From: a virus
Strand: one strand, 5' to 3'
Virus record (IMG/VR): IMGVR_UViG_3300043409_001318
Span: 62,001-126,000 of that record
Length of the DNA: 64,000 bases
Shown here piece after piece: positions 36,752-46,315 of this stretch; the stretch's first letter is position 1; each line of letters begins with the position of its first letter. The notes beneath the pieces are model-generated. The model made no database searches. It was given only the letters and a program-made list of their open reading frames with translations, and was not told where the DNA came from. The translations under genes and the position numbers were made by a program.

Positions 36752-37632
36752 TAACAAATATTACTATAGGCCATAACGGAAGACTTGGAAATCAAATTTT
36801 TCAATATGCCATGCTCAAGGTAATATCGTTAGAACATGGGTATAATATTATACTGCCAAAAGAAAATTCACAAAATATAACAAATGGTAGATTCAATCCA
36901 TCAATTAATACTATAGATAAATATAAGTTAGATTTATATGATTGCTTTAATATTAAAGATAATTTAGATATTAAAGAAAATATTATAAAAAATATAAAAT
37001 TTAAGTATAATGAAAATGCCACTATGAAGTTAGACGAACAGCTAATCAGTAAGGCCGTAGATAATACAAATTATAATGGGTTTTTTCAGTGTATTCAATA
37101 TTATGAAAAATATCAGAAAGAATTAAAAGATTGTTTAAAATTTAATTATAGTGTTGAACAATTTTCTAATTTATATATTGAAAAGATAAAAAAATATTAT
37201 AATATTGAAGAATTAGTAACAATACACATAAGAAGAGGAGATTTAGCAGGAGATCAAGGAAAATATCAAGTTTTATTATCTGTTGAATATTATAAAAAGT
37301 TAATAAACAAATTATCTAATGATAAAAATAAATTTTTAATTCTATCTGATGATTTAGAATGGTGTAAAAATAACTTTATTGAAAATAATATTATTTTTTG
37401 TGAATATAAAACTCCTGTAATACAGCCTCACATAATTGATTTTGCTATCTTATCTAAGGGAGATAAAATTATTATGTCTTCTAGTTCTTTTAGTTGGTGG
37501 GCTGCTTTTTTAAGTAAAGCAAGTGAAATTTACTGTCCAAATAGATGGTATGGAACTGAATATTCTAATTTTAGTGAAGAAAATGTTAGACATTCAAACT
37601 GGATAAAAATTCAATATGAAGGGTTACCATGA
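36748..37632 (+). CDS. Alpha-1,2-fucosyltransferase type, GT11
   Basis: 294 aa. GRLGNQIFQYAML is GT11 motif I, VTIHIRRGDLAG is the H-x-R-R-x-D motif, and SSSSFSWWAAFL is the third. GT11 enzymes transfer L-fucose (or a related sugar) from GDP-fucose, which links this gene to the GDP-sugar epimerase at 45308. Overlaps its neighbours by 4 bases. Confidence 0.9.
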   Translation: MITNITIGHNGRLGNQIFQYAMLKVISLEHGYNIILPKENSQNITNGRFNPSINTIDKYKLDLYDCFNIKDNLDIKENIIKNIKFKYNENATMKLDEQLISKAVDNTNYNGFFQCIQYYEKYQKELKDCLKFNYSVEQFSNLYIEKIKKYYNIEELVTIHIRRGDLAGDQGKYQVLLSVEYYKKLINKLSNDKNKFLILSDDLEWCKNNFIENNIIFCEYKTPVIQPHIIDFAILSKGDKIIMSSSSFSWWAAFLSKASEIYCPNRWYGTEYSNFSEENVRHSNWIKIQYEGLP

Positions 37633-38585
37633 TAATTGCTAAATGTCCGCTAAGGATATCGTTAGTTGGTGGCTCAACAGACACACAAGATTTTATAGAT
37701 AAATACGGCATAGGCTCAGTAGTAAGTTTTACACCAAATTTATACACATTTGTCACTATTCATAATAGTAATATTAAAAAATATATAATAAATTATTCAA
37801 AAAAAGAAGTAACAGATTCAATAGATGAAATACAAAACGATATAGTTAGAGAATGTTTAAAATATTTCAAAACAAATTTTTGTACAATAACCTTTAATAG
37901 TAGTATTTTGTCTAGTGGTTCTGGTCTTGCTTCTTCTAGTTCGTACACTATTAGTATGATTAAAGCATTAAGTATTTATCACAGTGTTGATATGACCGAT
38001 ATTGAAATTTGTAATCTAGCTTTTGAGATAGAAAAAATATTTAATCCTTTAACTGGTATGCAAGATATATATGGTTGTGGAATCGGAGGTTTTAAAAGAA
38101 TAGTTTTTGAGAAAAAAAGTCCACCTTCTTTTAAATTTTTAGATTCTTCTTTTATAACAAATAATTGTGAAATGTATTTGTTAAATACAAATGTTATAAG
38201 AAATTCTACTGATATTTTAAAAACTCTAGATGTAGATAAATCATATCCATTATTAGAGTTGGTTGAAAAGTTTGAAAATTATATTTGTGATAAAGATACT
38301 GATCAATTTTTTAACTTATTTAATGATGGTTGGAAAATTAAAAAAACAACATCAAAAGATATATTAAATAATGAAAACATATTTTTAATAGATAAAACAC
38401 TACAATATTTAAAATATGTAAAAGGATATAAACTTTGTGGCGCAGGAGGCGGCGGGTATTTTTTAATTTTTGTTAATAAACAAAATAAAAAAGAATTTGA
38501 AGAGAATATATCTTGCAAACTAGCAAACAATCAGTTAATTAACATAAACATAGATACACATGGTATTAAAGGATTTAAAGTATGA
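37629..38585 (+). CDS. hddA: GHMP kinase, D-glycero-D-manno-heptose 7-phosphate kinase type
   Basis: 318 aa. CPLRISLVGGSTDT is motif 1, SSGLASSSSYTISMI the ATP-binding motif 2 and CGAGGGGYFLIFV motif 3 of GHMP kinases. PLRI-x-L-x-G-G-x-x-D is the form seen in HddA, which makes heptose 1,7-bisphosphate. The adjacent GmhA-like gene supports heptose rather than another sugar. Overlaps that gene by 4 bases. Confidence 0.8.
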   Translation: MIIAKCPLRISLVGGSTDTQDFIDKYGIGSVVSFTPNLYTFVTIHNSNIKKYIINYSKKEVTDSIDEIQNDIVRECLKYFKTNFCTITFNSSILSSGSGLASSSSYTISMIKALSIYHSVDMTDIEICNLAFEIEKIFNPLTGMQDIYGCGIGGFKRIVFEKKSPPSFKFLDSSFITNNCEMYLLNTNVIRNSTDILKTLDVDKSYPLLELVEKFENYICDKDTDQFFNLFNDGWKIKKTTSKDILNNENIFLIDKTLQYLKYVKGYKLCGAGGGGYFLIFVNKQNKKEFEENISCKLANNQLININIDTHGIKGFKV

Positions 38586-39088
38586 ATGAACAAACTATAA
38601 TAAATGAAGTCAATAAATGTTTTGAATATAAAAATGAGTTACAAAATTTAATAGATAAACATAACAATATTATCATTCTTGGTAATGGTGGAAGTAGTGC
38701 TATAGCAAGTCATATTTCCCAAGATTATACAAAGAAATTAAATAAAAAATCTTTTACATTCTCTGACTCGTCTAGATTAACTTGTTATTCAAATGATTAT
38801 GGATATGAAAATGCATATAGACAATTTTTAAAAGAATTTGTTGAAACAGATAGAGAAACATTAGTTATTTTAATTTCTTCATCTGGTAATTCACCAAATA
38901 TTATTAAATGTGCCGAATTTTGTAACGAAAATGATAAGATAGAAATTGTTACTCTGACTGGTTTTGATAAAAGCAATAAACTGAATAATCTAGATATTAA
39001 AAATAGAAAAATTAATTATTGGGTTGATTCTAATGATTATGGAATTGTAGAGTGTGTTCATATGATTTTTTTGCACATGGTTGCTTAA
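38582..39088 (+). CDS. gmhA: Phosphoheptose isomerase-like (SIS domain)
   Basis: 168 aa. ILGNGGSSAIASHISQDY and ISSSGNSPNIIK are SIS-domain phosphosugar-binding motifs as in GmhA, which converts sedoheptulose 7-phosphate to D-glycero-D-manno-heptose 7-phosphate. Placed directly between the HddA-like and nucleotidyltransferase genes. It is slightly short for GmhA, but its core is intact. Confidence 0.8.
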   Translation: MNEQTIINEVNKCFEYKNELQNLIDKHNNIIILGNGGSSAIASHISQDYTKKLNKKSFTFSDSSRLTCYSNDYGYENAYRQFLKEFVETDRETLVILISSSGNSPNIIKCAEFCNENDKIEIVTLTGFDKSNKLNNLDIKNRKINYWVDSNDYGIVECVHMIFLHMVA

Positions 39089-39523
39089 ATGATAAGAGGT
39101 GTAATAGCTGGCTCATTTGACATAATACATCCCGGTTATATTAATATGTTAAAACAAGCAAAATTGGTATGTGATCATTTGACTATTGCTTTACATGAAC
39201 AGCCAAATTTTGAAAGAAATAATAAAATGCTATGTATTCTAACTTTAGAAGAAAGAAAAGATATTTTATATAGTATTAAATACGTTGATAATATTGTTGA
39301 ATATAAAACTGAAACTGAGTTATTAACATTATTGAAAATAAATAATTTTGATGTTAGAATCTTAGGTGATGATTATCTTAATAAATATATAACAGGTAAA
39401 GATTTGTGCAACAAAACTACGTTTGTTGATAGAAGCCATAATTGGTCAACAACAAAATTTAAAAAATTGATATATGAAAACTATAAGGATTTTTATGAAA
39501 AAAATATTATTAACTCTGTGTGA
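39089..39523 (+). CDS. Cytidylyltransferase-like nucleotidyltransferase
   Basis: 144 aa. AGSFDIIHPGYINML places H-P-G-Y (14-17) at the HxGH site, a variant also typical of some family members, with WSTTKFK near the C-terminus as second motif. It could add the nucleotide to the heptose phosphate made by the preceding enzymes, or activate glycerol phosphate. Overlaps the next gene. Confidence 0.75.
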   Translation: MIRGVIAGSFDIIHPGYINMLKQAKLVCDHLTIALHEQPNFERNNKMLCILTLEERKDILYSIKYVDNIVEYKTETELLTLLKINNFDVRILGDDYLNKYITGKDLCNKTTFVDRSHNWSTTKFKKLIYENYKDFYEKNIINSV

Positions 39524-40160
39524 TGGCATTTATGAACAAAACAGACAAATTCTTAATTCTATTGGTAAAACAAATGGATGTGAAGAAATTTCATTAAAGT
39601 TTACTCATTTAGATACAAATTTTACTGATCAAGTAAAAAATATTTTAACTATAAAACGTGGATTAGGATTGTGTGTTTGGAAACCATACATTATTCTAAA
39701 CGCTCTTGACAACATAGATGAAAACGACTACGTTATTTATGTAGATTCTGCGGATATGGTTCATCCAGAAATCTTTAACTATATAAATAATAAAATTAAA
39801 GAAAACAATATTTTACTTGTTCCTTCTCCAAATAGAAACTTACAAAAACATTTTACTAAAAGAGACTGTTTTGTTATGATGAATTGTGACGATGAAAAAT
39901 ATTGGAATTCAACTCAAATTGAAGCTGGTTTAGTTGTGGCTAAAAAAACTGAAACTACTATAAAAATTTTAGAAGAATGGTTATATTTTTGTAAAAATGA
40001 AAACATAATTACTGATATTCCTAATATTTGTGGACTTGATAACCTACCAAATTTTGTTACGCATAGACACGATCAAAGTATTATGTCTAATTTAGCTACT
40101 AAATATAACTTATTAGTCGATCCAACTCTTCTTAATTATATAAGACATAATGTGGTGTAA
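39495..40160 (+). CDS. Putative glycosyltransferase (GT-A like)
   Basis: 221 aa from ATG 39495 (behind AAGGATTTTT; an upstream ATG at 39474 overlaps more of the previous gene). RGLGLCVWKPYIILNAL and YVIYVDSADM give a nucleotide-sugar binding strand and D-x-x-D as in GT-A enzymes of viral and bacterial glycan clusters. HRHDQSIMSNLA supports this. Specific family uncertain. Confidence 0.7.
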   Translation: MKKILLTLCDGIYEQNRQILNSIGKTNGCEEISLKFTHLDTNFTDQVKNILTIKRGLGLCVWKPYIILNALDNIDENDYVIYVDSADMVHPEIFNYINNKIKENNILLVPSPNRNLQKHFTKRDCFVMMNCDDEKYWNSTQIEAGLVVAKKTETTIKILEEWLYFCKNENIITDIPNICGLDNLPNFVTHRHDQSIMSNLATKYNLLVDPTLLNYIRHNVV

Positions 40161-40162
40161 TT

Positions 40163-40975
40163 ATGTTTAGTATTATTTTAACTGTACATAATAAAGATTA
40201 TTTAATAAATGAAGTATTAACAAGAATAAAAACAAATACTATTGGTGTTTATGAAATAAATGTTGTAGTTGATGGTTGCACAGATAATTCTGAACATTTA
40301 ATAGATAATTTTATAAAACAAAATAAAAATATTAAAATAAATAAGTTTATTACCGATGATGTATTTGAAACAAAAGCAAACAATGTTGGTCTTAAAAATA
40401 GTAGTGGTGATTATTGTATTATTGTTCAAGACGATATGTTAATAAACGAAATAGATTGGAATAATAGACTGTTAAAACCAATAAAAGAATATTCTGATAT
40501 TTATGCCGTAACGGGAAGACATTCACATAATTGGGTTTATAATAAGAATTCTGTGCATCAATACTTAAAAGAAGACTTAGATAACTGTTGGTGTGATATA
40601 TTATTAGCAACCGATGTTGCTGGTAAAGAAAACATAAACAGAGATACATTTGCTATTAGAGATACAGTTAATCGAGGACCATTACTTATTAGGCATGATA
40701 TACTACAAAAAGTAAATTATTTAGACGAATATTTTGCTCCACAAGATATGGATGATCATGATTTATCTTATCGTGTTTATAAACAAACAGGTTTAATGGC
40801 TGGTTGTTATTGGCTAGATATTATTAGCGAACATTCTTGGGGTGGAACGAGAGTAAACGGAGGACCAGCTCCTTGGTTATTAAAATCACAGCACAAAAAT
40901 ATGAAAATTGTTTGGGATAGACATAGAGATTTAATTGTTGGTACAAAGCATAATGAAAATAGGAGATTAATTTAA
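40163..40975 (+). CDS. Glycosyltransferase, GT2 family
   Basis: 270 aa. FSIILTVHNK, VVVDGCTDNS and IIVQDDML fit GT2 strands and the metal site (DD in place of DxD). A 9-codon ORF (40975-41004, TAATG-coupled) with GAGGTAGG leads into the next gene. Acceptor unknown. Confidence 0.85.
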   Translation: MFSIILTVHNKDYLINEVLTRIKTNTIGVYEINVVVDGCTDNSEHLIDNFIKQNKNIKINKFITDDVFETKANNVGLKNSSGDYCIIVQDDMLINEIDWNNRLLKPIKEYSDIYAVTGRHSHNWVYNKNSVHQYLKEDLDNCWCDILLATDVAGKENINRDTFAIRDTVNRGPLLIRHDILQKVNYLDEYFAPQDMDDHDLSYRVYKQTGLMAGCYWLDIISEHSWGGTRVNGGPAPWLLKSQHKNMKIVWDRHRDLIVGTKHNENRRLI

Positions 40976-41004
40976 TGTCTAATAAGATAGAGGTAGGTGA
41001 ATAA

Positions 41005-41643
41005 ATGTTTTTTACTTTTAAAGATTGTAAAGATAATAATAATATAAATTTTAAAAATATACTTCATATAGGCGCACATTATGGAGAAGAAATAGAAGAA
41101 TATTCTTCTTGTGGTGTTGAATCTGTTTGTTGGTTTGAAGCTAATTCAAATTTTTCTGAAAAGTTAAAAGAAAATACAAAAAATTATACTCATATTGAAC
41201 AACAGTATTACTTTGATGCGTTATCAGATATTCACGGCGAAGAAGTACAGTTTAATGTTACAAACAACGGCCAATCTAGCTCTTTGTTAGAACTTGGAAC
41301 ACATCTTGAACATTGCCCAAACATACAAGTTGTAGATAAGATACAGCTAAAAACTAAAAGATTAGATTCGTTTATTGATGAAATAAATTTTAGTAAGTTT
41401 GATTTTTTGACTCTTGATGTACAAGGAGCAGAACTAAAAGTGCTAAAAGGTTTTGGAGATATATTAAACATATATAAAAATATAAAAGGAATATACACTG
41501 AAATTAATTTTGAGCAAGTTTATGTTGGAGCAGCACATTTTGATGAATTAGACAAATATTTAAAATCTTTTGGTTTTGAAAGAAATAGATATTATAAATT
41601 TGATGCTGCTCCTTGGGGTGATGCTTTTTACTATAGAAATTAA
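41005..41643 (+). CDS. FkbM-type methyltransferase
   Basis: 212 aa. ILHIGAHYGEEIEEYSSCG is the FkbM-type cofactor motif, CWFEANSNF the acidic second motif and FDFLTLDVQGAELKVLKGF the strongly conserved FkbM core. Such enzymes O-methylate sugars. Likely a late tailoring step for the glycan. Confidence 0.85.
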   Translation: MFFTFKDCKDNNNINFKNILHIGAHYGEEIEEYSSCGVESVCWFEANSNFSEKLKENTKNYTHIEQQYYFDALSDIHGEEVQFNVTNNGQSSSLLELGTHLEHCPNIQVVDKIQLKTKRLDSFIDEINFSKFDFLTLDVQGAELKVLKGFGDILNIYKNIKGIYTEINFEQVYVGAAHFDELDKYLKSFGFERNRYYKFDAAPWGDAFYYRN

Positions 41644-41653
41644 AGGAGATATT

Positions 41654-42286
41654 ATGATTGATTTATTAACTTTTAGAAAAAATATATATTCTGCTGAAGG
41701 TGAAGATGGAATTTTAGAAGAAATTTTTAATATTTTAAATATTAAAAATGGTTTTTTTTGTGAATTTGGAGCTTGGGATGGCATTGTTGGTAGTAATACA
41801 AGAGCATTTTTAGAAAAAAAATGGAAGGGCGTATATATTGAATCAGATTATTATAAATTTTTAGAATGTCAAAAAAATACAAAAAATTATAATGACAATG
41901 TTATTTGCATAAATAGTTCTGTAAGTCATGAAAAAGAAAGTTCTAAACTAGATTACTTACTAAAAGATACATATTTACCAGAAGATTTTGATTTATTATC
42001 AATTGATATTGATAGTAGTGATTATCAAGTTTGGGAATCTTTAGAAAATTATAAACCAAAATTAGTAATTATTGAAATTGACTCGGGACACGATGAAAAT
42101 GCAGAATCAATTTATAATTTTAATAATAAAACAACTAGCTTCAAATCCATGTTACAGTTAGCAACCAAAAAGGGTTATAAACTACTGTGTTCAACTGGAA
42201 ATATGTTTTTCATTAGAAATGATATTGACTTTCCAGAAGTTAAAGCGTATCATCAAGGTATGGATTATTATAAATGGAGATCATAA
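41654..42286 (+). CDS. FkbM-like methyltransferase family protein
   Basis: 210 aa from ATG 41654 (behind AAAGGAGATATT). FFCEFGAWDGIVGSNTRAF and GVYIESDYYKFLEC are motifs of a Rossmann methyltransferase-like group common in glycan clusters; DLLSIDIDSSDYQVW resembles the FkbM LDVQG core in position but not residues. Activity less certain than for the neighbour. Confidence 0.65.
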   Translation: MIDLLTFRKNIYSAEGEDGILEEIFNILNIKNGFFCEFGAWDGIVGSNTRAFLEKKWKGVYIESDYYKFLECQKNTKNYNDNVICINSSVSHEKESSKLDYLLKDTYLPEDFDLLSIDIDSSDYQVWESLENYKPKLVIIEIDSGHDENAESIYNFNNKTTSFKSMLQLATKKGYKLLCSTGNMFFIRNDIDFPEVKAYHQGMDYYKWRS

Positions 42287-42601
42287 ATGATATATGTTTT
42301 TGATTTAGATCATACTTTGTGTGATACTAAGAAAAAAGATGATGGAAATTGGGATTATTTGAACAGTACACCTTATCAAGACAGAATTCAGAAAGTGAAT
42401 AAATTATTTGATGATGGTAATAAAATTATAGTAGAAACAGCTAGAGGAAATAGCTCTAAAATTAATTGGTATATTAATACACATAACCAGTTAGTGTCTT
42501 GGGGTCTTAAGTTTCATGAACTTAGAACTGGTGTAAAATATGGAGCAGATTTTTACATAGATGATAAAGCAATAAATTCTGAACACTTTTTTAGAGGTTG
42601 A
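42287..42601 (+). CDS. HAD-family phosphatase-like protein, 104 aa
   Basis: VFDLDHTLCDT is HAD motif I with both Asp; VETARGN is the position of motif II (Thr/Ser), and FYIDDKA is motif IV. It lacks a large cap and resembles capsule-cluster HAD hydrolases. A sugar 1,7-bisphosphate phosphatase step (GmhB-like) would complete the heptose pathway; that is inference. Confidence 0.7.
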   Translation: MIYVFDLDHTLCDTKKKDDGNWDYLNSTPYQDRIQKVNKLFDDGNKIIVETARGNSSKINWYINTHNQLVSWGLKFHELRTGVKYGADFYIDDKAINSEHFFRG

Positions 42602-42602
42602 T

Positions 42603-43958
42603 GTGAGTAGTTATAATAACATAATTAAAAAAATGCCTAACCAAATTAAAAAATTATATTATGATTTGGTTCCTTTTGACAAAAGATATGGATATGAGTT
42701 TACAAAAGCATATAATTTCTTAATGCAATCTAAAGAATGGGACACCTCTAAATTATTAGAATATCAAAATAATGAATTAATGAAATTGTTAGAACATTCT
42801 TATAATAATGTTCCATATTATAAGAATCTTTTTGATTCTCATAACATTAAATTAAAATCAATACAAAATACAACTGATTTAAAAGCTATACCAATTTTGA
42901 CAAAAGATATTATAAGAAATAATTTAAAAAATTTAAAAGCAAAAAATTTACTAAATGAAAAAGTATATGAGTTTAAAACTAGTGGTTCAACTGGTAATAA
43001 ATTAATTTTTTATGGTATGGATGATATATACAAAAAAGAAGCAGCTTTTATTCTTAGGGCGTATAAGATGCATGGTGCTACACTATACGATAAACCAAGC
43101 GTATGGCTCAGAAGATTTGTTCCTAAAACAGAAAAAGATCAATTATGGTATTATGATTATGAATTAAAAAGATTATATATGTCTGCTTATCATATGAACC
43201 CAGATACTATTAAAAATTATATTGATGAAATAAATTCTAAAAATTATCATACTTTAGTTGCGTATCCCTCAAGTGCATATATTTTAGCTTGTCTTTGTGA
43301 AGAACAAAATTTAAAATTAACAACAATTAAAAAAATTCATGTAACTTCTGAAACTATGCTCGACCAGTGGAGAGAAAAAATAAAACAAGTATTTAATATA
43401 ACTCCTGTAGCGCATTATGGAGCAATAGAAAAAGTTTCATTTATGCATCAATTGGAAGATAGTACAAAATACTACAATAATTTAGAATATGGTGTTACTG
43501 AATTTATAGAAAACAATAATGAGCATGAGATTGTTGCAACTGGGTTCTTAAATTATTATATGCCATTTATAAGATATAAAACTGAAGATACTGTACAGAT
43601 CAATAAGAATCTTGAATCTTGCACTTTACCAGATAGTATTTTAAATGTTTATGGCAGAACAAGTGACATATTGATATCAAAAAACAATTCAAGACTTCCC
43701 GGCGTTAACTTTTATAGTTGGATTGATAAGTCTGTTAGTGGTGTAAAAATGTTTCAGATTATTCAAAAATCTAGAGAAAATATTGTATTTAATTTTGTTA
43801 CAAGTGATAAATATACTGATAATACAATTAATGATATTAAATCTGGTCTTACTGCAAGATTGGGTGATTTAAATTTTAAAATAAATAAAGTATCAGAAAT
43901 TAAAAGAAACGATAATAGTGGTAAAATAAGATGTATTATAAATTTAATACAAGATTAA
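42603..43958 (+). CDS. PaaK/CapK-like adenylate-forming enzyme
   Basis: 451 aa from GTG 42603. FKTSGSTGNKLIFYG is the ATP-binding P-loop-like motif of adenylate-forming enzymes; HYGAIEKV and YGRTSDIL match later motifs of the phenylacetate-CoA ligase/CapK group. In glycan clusters such proteins may activate an acyl or amino group for transfer onto sugars. The ATP-binding residues look intact. Confidence 0.75.
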   Translation: MSSYNNIIKKMPNQIKKLYYDLVPFDKRYGYEFTKAYNFLMQSKEWDTSKLLEYQNNELMKLLEHSYNNVPYYKNLFDSHNIKLKSIQNTTDLKAIPILTKDIIRNNLKNLKAKNLLNEKVYEFKTSGSTGNKLIFYGMDDIYKKEAAFILRAYKMHGATLYDKPSVWLRRFVPKTEKDQLWYYDYELKRLYMSAYHMNPDTIKNYIDEINSKNYHTLVAYPSSAYILACLCEEQNLKLTTIKKIHVTSETMLDQWREKIKQVFNITPVAHYGAIEKVSFMHQLEDSTKYYNNLEYGVTEFIENNNEHEIVATGFLNYYMPFIRYKTEDTVQINKNLESCTLPDSILNVYGRTSDILISKNNSRLPGVNFYSWIDKSVSGVKMFQIIQKSRENIVFNFVTSDKYTDNTINDIKSGLTARLGDLNFKINKVSEIKRNDNSGKIRCIINLIQD

Positions 43959-43961
43959 ATC

Positions 43962-43990
43962 TTGACAAAAATAGTTTAATATTATAAATT
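43962..43990 (+). promoter_or_regulatory. Sigma-70-like promoter
   Basis: TTGACA at 43962-43967, with TATAAA after 15 bases (43983) or TAAATT after 17 (43985). It precedes the dehydrogenase gene at 44007 in the only sizeable gap within the island. Confidence 0.55.
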
Positions 43991-44006
43991 AACGTGGGAT
44001 TATAAA

Positions 44007-45305
44007 ATGAGTAAAATTTCATTTATTGGTTTAGGAAAATTAGGTCTTCCATTAGCGACTTGTATGGCTAAAAATGGCATTAACATAGTTGCACTAGATG
44101 TAAATAATAAAGTGGTAAAAAGTTTAAATAATGTTAAAGCTCCATTTTATGAAACAGATCTTCAAAAAAATATTGAGCTTGCAAAAGAAAATGCAGTTTA
44201 TAGCTTAGATTATGACTTGGCAAAAGATACAAATACAACAATAATCTTAGTTAATACACCATCTAACAAGAAAGATGGGTCGTTCTCAAATTTATATATT
44301 GAACAAGCTTTAACAGAAGTATGTAAAAGAATAAAAGATAAAGCAACATATCATCTTTTTGTAATTAGTAGTACGGTAATGCCACGTTCAATACAGGATA
44401 GTTTCGTACCTCTTATAGAATCTATTACAAATTGGAAATTGAATAAAGAATATGGACTTTGTTATATTCCAGATTTTGTTGCACTTGGAACAATTATCAA
44501 AGATTTTGAAAATCCAGAATTTGTTGTTTTAGGACAAAGTGATCAAAAAGCTGGTGATAAAGCTTTGGAAATATACTCTAAAGTATTTGTAAATAACCCA
44601 CCAGTAAAGAGAATGTCTTTAATAGAGGCAGAAATATCAAAAATTAGTTTAAATGCTTATGTCTGCCAAAAAATTAGTTTTTCTAATTTCTTAACAAGAG
44701 TTTGTGAAAAATTTGATAATGTAAATGTTGACAATATTACTGAGGCTATTGGAATTGATAAAAGAATATCACCACACTATTTTAAAGGTGGTTTATCTTT
44801 TGGTGGAACTTGCTTTCCAAGAGATACATGGGCTTTTATGAAAATGTCTGAAAAATTAGGTATGAAAGCACACCACATAGAAGCAGCAGAAAAACTAAAT
44901 CAAGAACAAGATAGACATTTACTTGATAAGGTTATAAAAGTAGTTCTTGATAACAACTTATCAAATGAGATTTCTATTTTAGGTTTAGGATTTAAAAATA
45001 ACACACCAGTTATTAACGAATCTGCTTCTATAAAATTAATAGAAAAGTTATTAAACATGAATTACATAATTCATGTTTATGATCCTGTGGAAGAAGCAGT
45101 TGAAAATACTAAACAAGTATTTGGTAATAAAATAAAGTATTATAGTACACCACATGAATGTGTTTATAAGTCAAAACTGTGTGTTGTAATTAATTTTAAT
45201 AAACAATATAAAGATTTGACAAATTGGTTAAAAGATGGGTATATAATAGATTGTTGGAGAAGTATATCTTCTAATTCAAACAACATATATTATTTAGGAA
45301 AATAA
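44007..45305 (+). CDS. UDP-sugar (UDP-glucose type) dehydrogenase
   Basis: 432 aa. ISFIGLGKLGLPLATCMA is the NAD-binding motif; GGLSFGGTCFPRDTWAF carries the catalytic Cys (about residue 268) and SPHYFKGG is its context; GLGFKNNTPVINES is the C-terminal NDP-sugar domain. The family oxidises UDP-glucose, UDP-GlcNAc/ManNAc or GDP-mannose to the uronate. Neighbouring genes point to a GDP- or UDP-linked sugar; the substrate cannot be settled. Confidence 0.85.
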   Translation: MSKISFIGLGKLGLPLATCMAKNGINIVALDVNNKVVKSLNNVKAPFYETDLQKNIELAKENAVYSLDYDLAKDTNTTIILVNTPSNKKDGSFSNLYIEQALTEVCKRIKDKATYHLFVISSTVMPRSIQDSFVPLIESITNWKLNKEYGLCYIPDFVALGTIIKDFENPEFVVLGQSDQKAGDKALEIYSKVFVNNPPVKRMSLIEAEISKISLNAYVCQKISFSNFLTRVCEKFDNVNVDNITEAIGIDKRISPHYFKGGLSFGGTCFPRDTWAFMKMSEKLGMKAHHIEAAEKLNQEQDRHLLDKVIKVVLDNNLSNEISILGLGFKNNTPVINESASIKLIEKLLNMNYIIHVYDPVEEAVENTKQVFGNKIKYYSTPHECVYKSKLCVVINFNKQYKDLTNWLKDGYIIDCWRSISSNSNNIYYLGK

Positions 45306-45307
45306 AC

Positions 45308-46315
45308 ATGAAAAAAGTATTAGTGTTAGGTGCGGGAGGATTTATTGGTTCTCACCTTGTAAAGCGTCTTAAATCAGAAGGCTATTGGGTTCGTGGAGTA
45401 GATGTAAAATATCCAGAGTTCTCAAAATCTCAAGCAGATGAATTTATACTTGGAGATTTAAGAAACCCAATTATTTGTGATAATGTAGTTGATTACGAAG
45501 TTGATGAAATTTATCAATTAGCAGCAGATATGGGTGGTGCTGGTTATGTGTTTACTGGTGACCACGATGCGGATATTATGCATAATTCAGCTATAATCAA
45601 TCTCAATATTATGGAACAAGCTGTAAAAAAGAAAGTAAAGAAGATTTTTTATAGCTCCTCAGCTTGTATGTATCCAGCTTACAATCAAGAAGATGAAAAC
45701 AATCCAGTTTGTTCTGAGCCTTCTGCTTATCCAGCCGCACCAGATTCGGAATATGGTTGGGAAAAGTTGTTTAGTGAACGTATTTTCTTAGCTCTTATGA
45801 GAAACTATGGAATTCAAGTTCGTGTTGCCAGATACCACAATATATTTGGACCAGAAGGAACTTGGCATGGTGGCAGAGAGAAATCACCAGCAGCTTTGTG
45901 TCGTAAAGTGGCGGAAGCACAAACCACCGATGCAATAGAAGTGTGGGGTGATGGTAAACAAACTCGTTCTTTTATGTATATTGATGAATGTGTAGAAGCT
46001 ACTCGTAGATTAATGGATTCTGATTTCACTGGTCCTGTTAATATTGGTTCTGAAGAAATGATTGCTATTAACGATTTAGCACAAATGGTAATAGATATCT
46101 CTGGCAAATCAATTAATATTAAAAATATTTCTGGCCCTGTTGGCGTTAGAGGAAGAAATTCTGATAATAAACTTTATAAAGAAAAGATTGGTTGGGAAAC
46201 ACAAAAGAAATTAATAGATGGTATTCGTTCCACATATTCATGGATCGAAGAACAAGTAAAAAATAATAGATATTCAGATAACGATCTTAAAGTATTACTT
46301 AAATTAGGAGAATAA
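45308..46315 (+). CDS. GDP-mannose 3,5-epimerase-like SDR
   Basis: 335 aa. LGAGGFIGSHLV is the NAD motif. AADMGGAGYV, EYGWEKLFSER (Tyr-x3-Lys), RYHNIFGPEGTW, GGREKSPAA, RSFMYIDECVE and GPVGVRGRNSDN match the signature stretches of plant-type GDP-mannose 3',5'-epimerase, the enzyme making GDP-L-galactose/GDP-L-gulose. Codon use here is more like the phage core than the A/T-rich island centre. It would yield an L-sugar donor for transfer, perhaps in place of fucose by the GT11 enzyme. The reaction is inferred from similarity. Confidence 0.8.
   Translation: MKKVLVLGAGGFIGSHLVKRLKSEGYWVRGVDVKYPEFSKSQADEFILGDLRNPIICDNVVDYEVDEIYQLAADMGGAGYVFTGDHDADIMHNSAIINLNIMEQAVKKKVKKIFYSSSACMYPAYNQEDENNPVCSEPSAYPAAPDSEYGWEKLFSERIFLALMRNYGIQVRVARYHNIFGPEGTWHGGREKSPAALCRKVAEAQTTDAIEVWGDGKQTRSFMYIDECVEATRRLMDSDFTGPVNIGSEEMIAINDLAQMVIDISGKSINIKNISGPVGVRGRNSDNKLYKEKIGWETQKKLIDGIRSTYSWIEEQVKNNRYSDNDLKVLLKLGE

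Noticed and set aside
31271-46315. A prophage-type mobile element carrying the glycan genes
   Set aside because: No integrase, transposase, terminal repeats or tRNA attachment site is visible at either edge; island acquisition by recombination is more likely.
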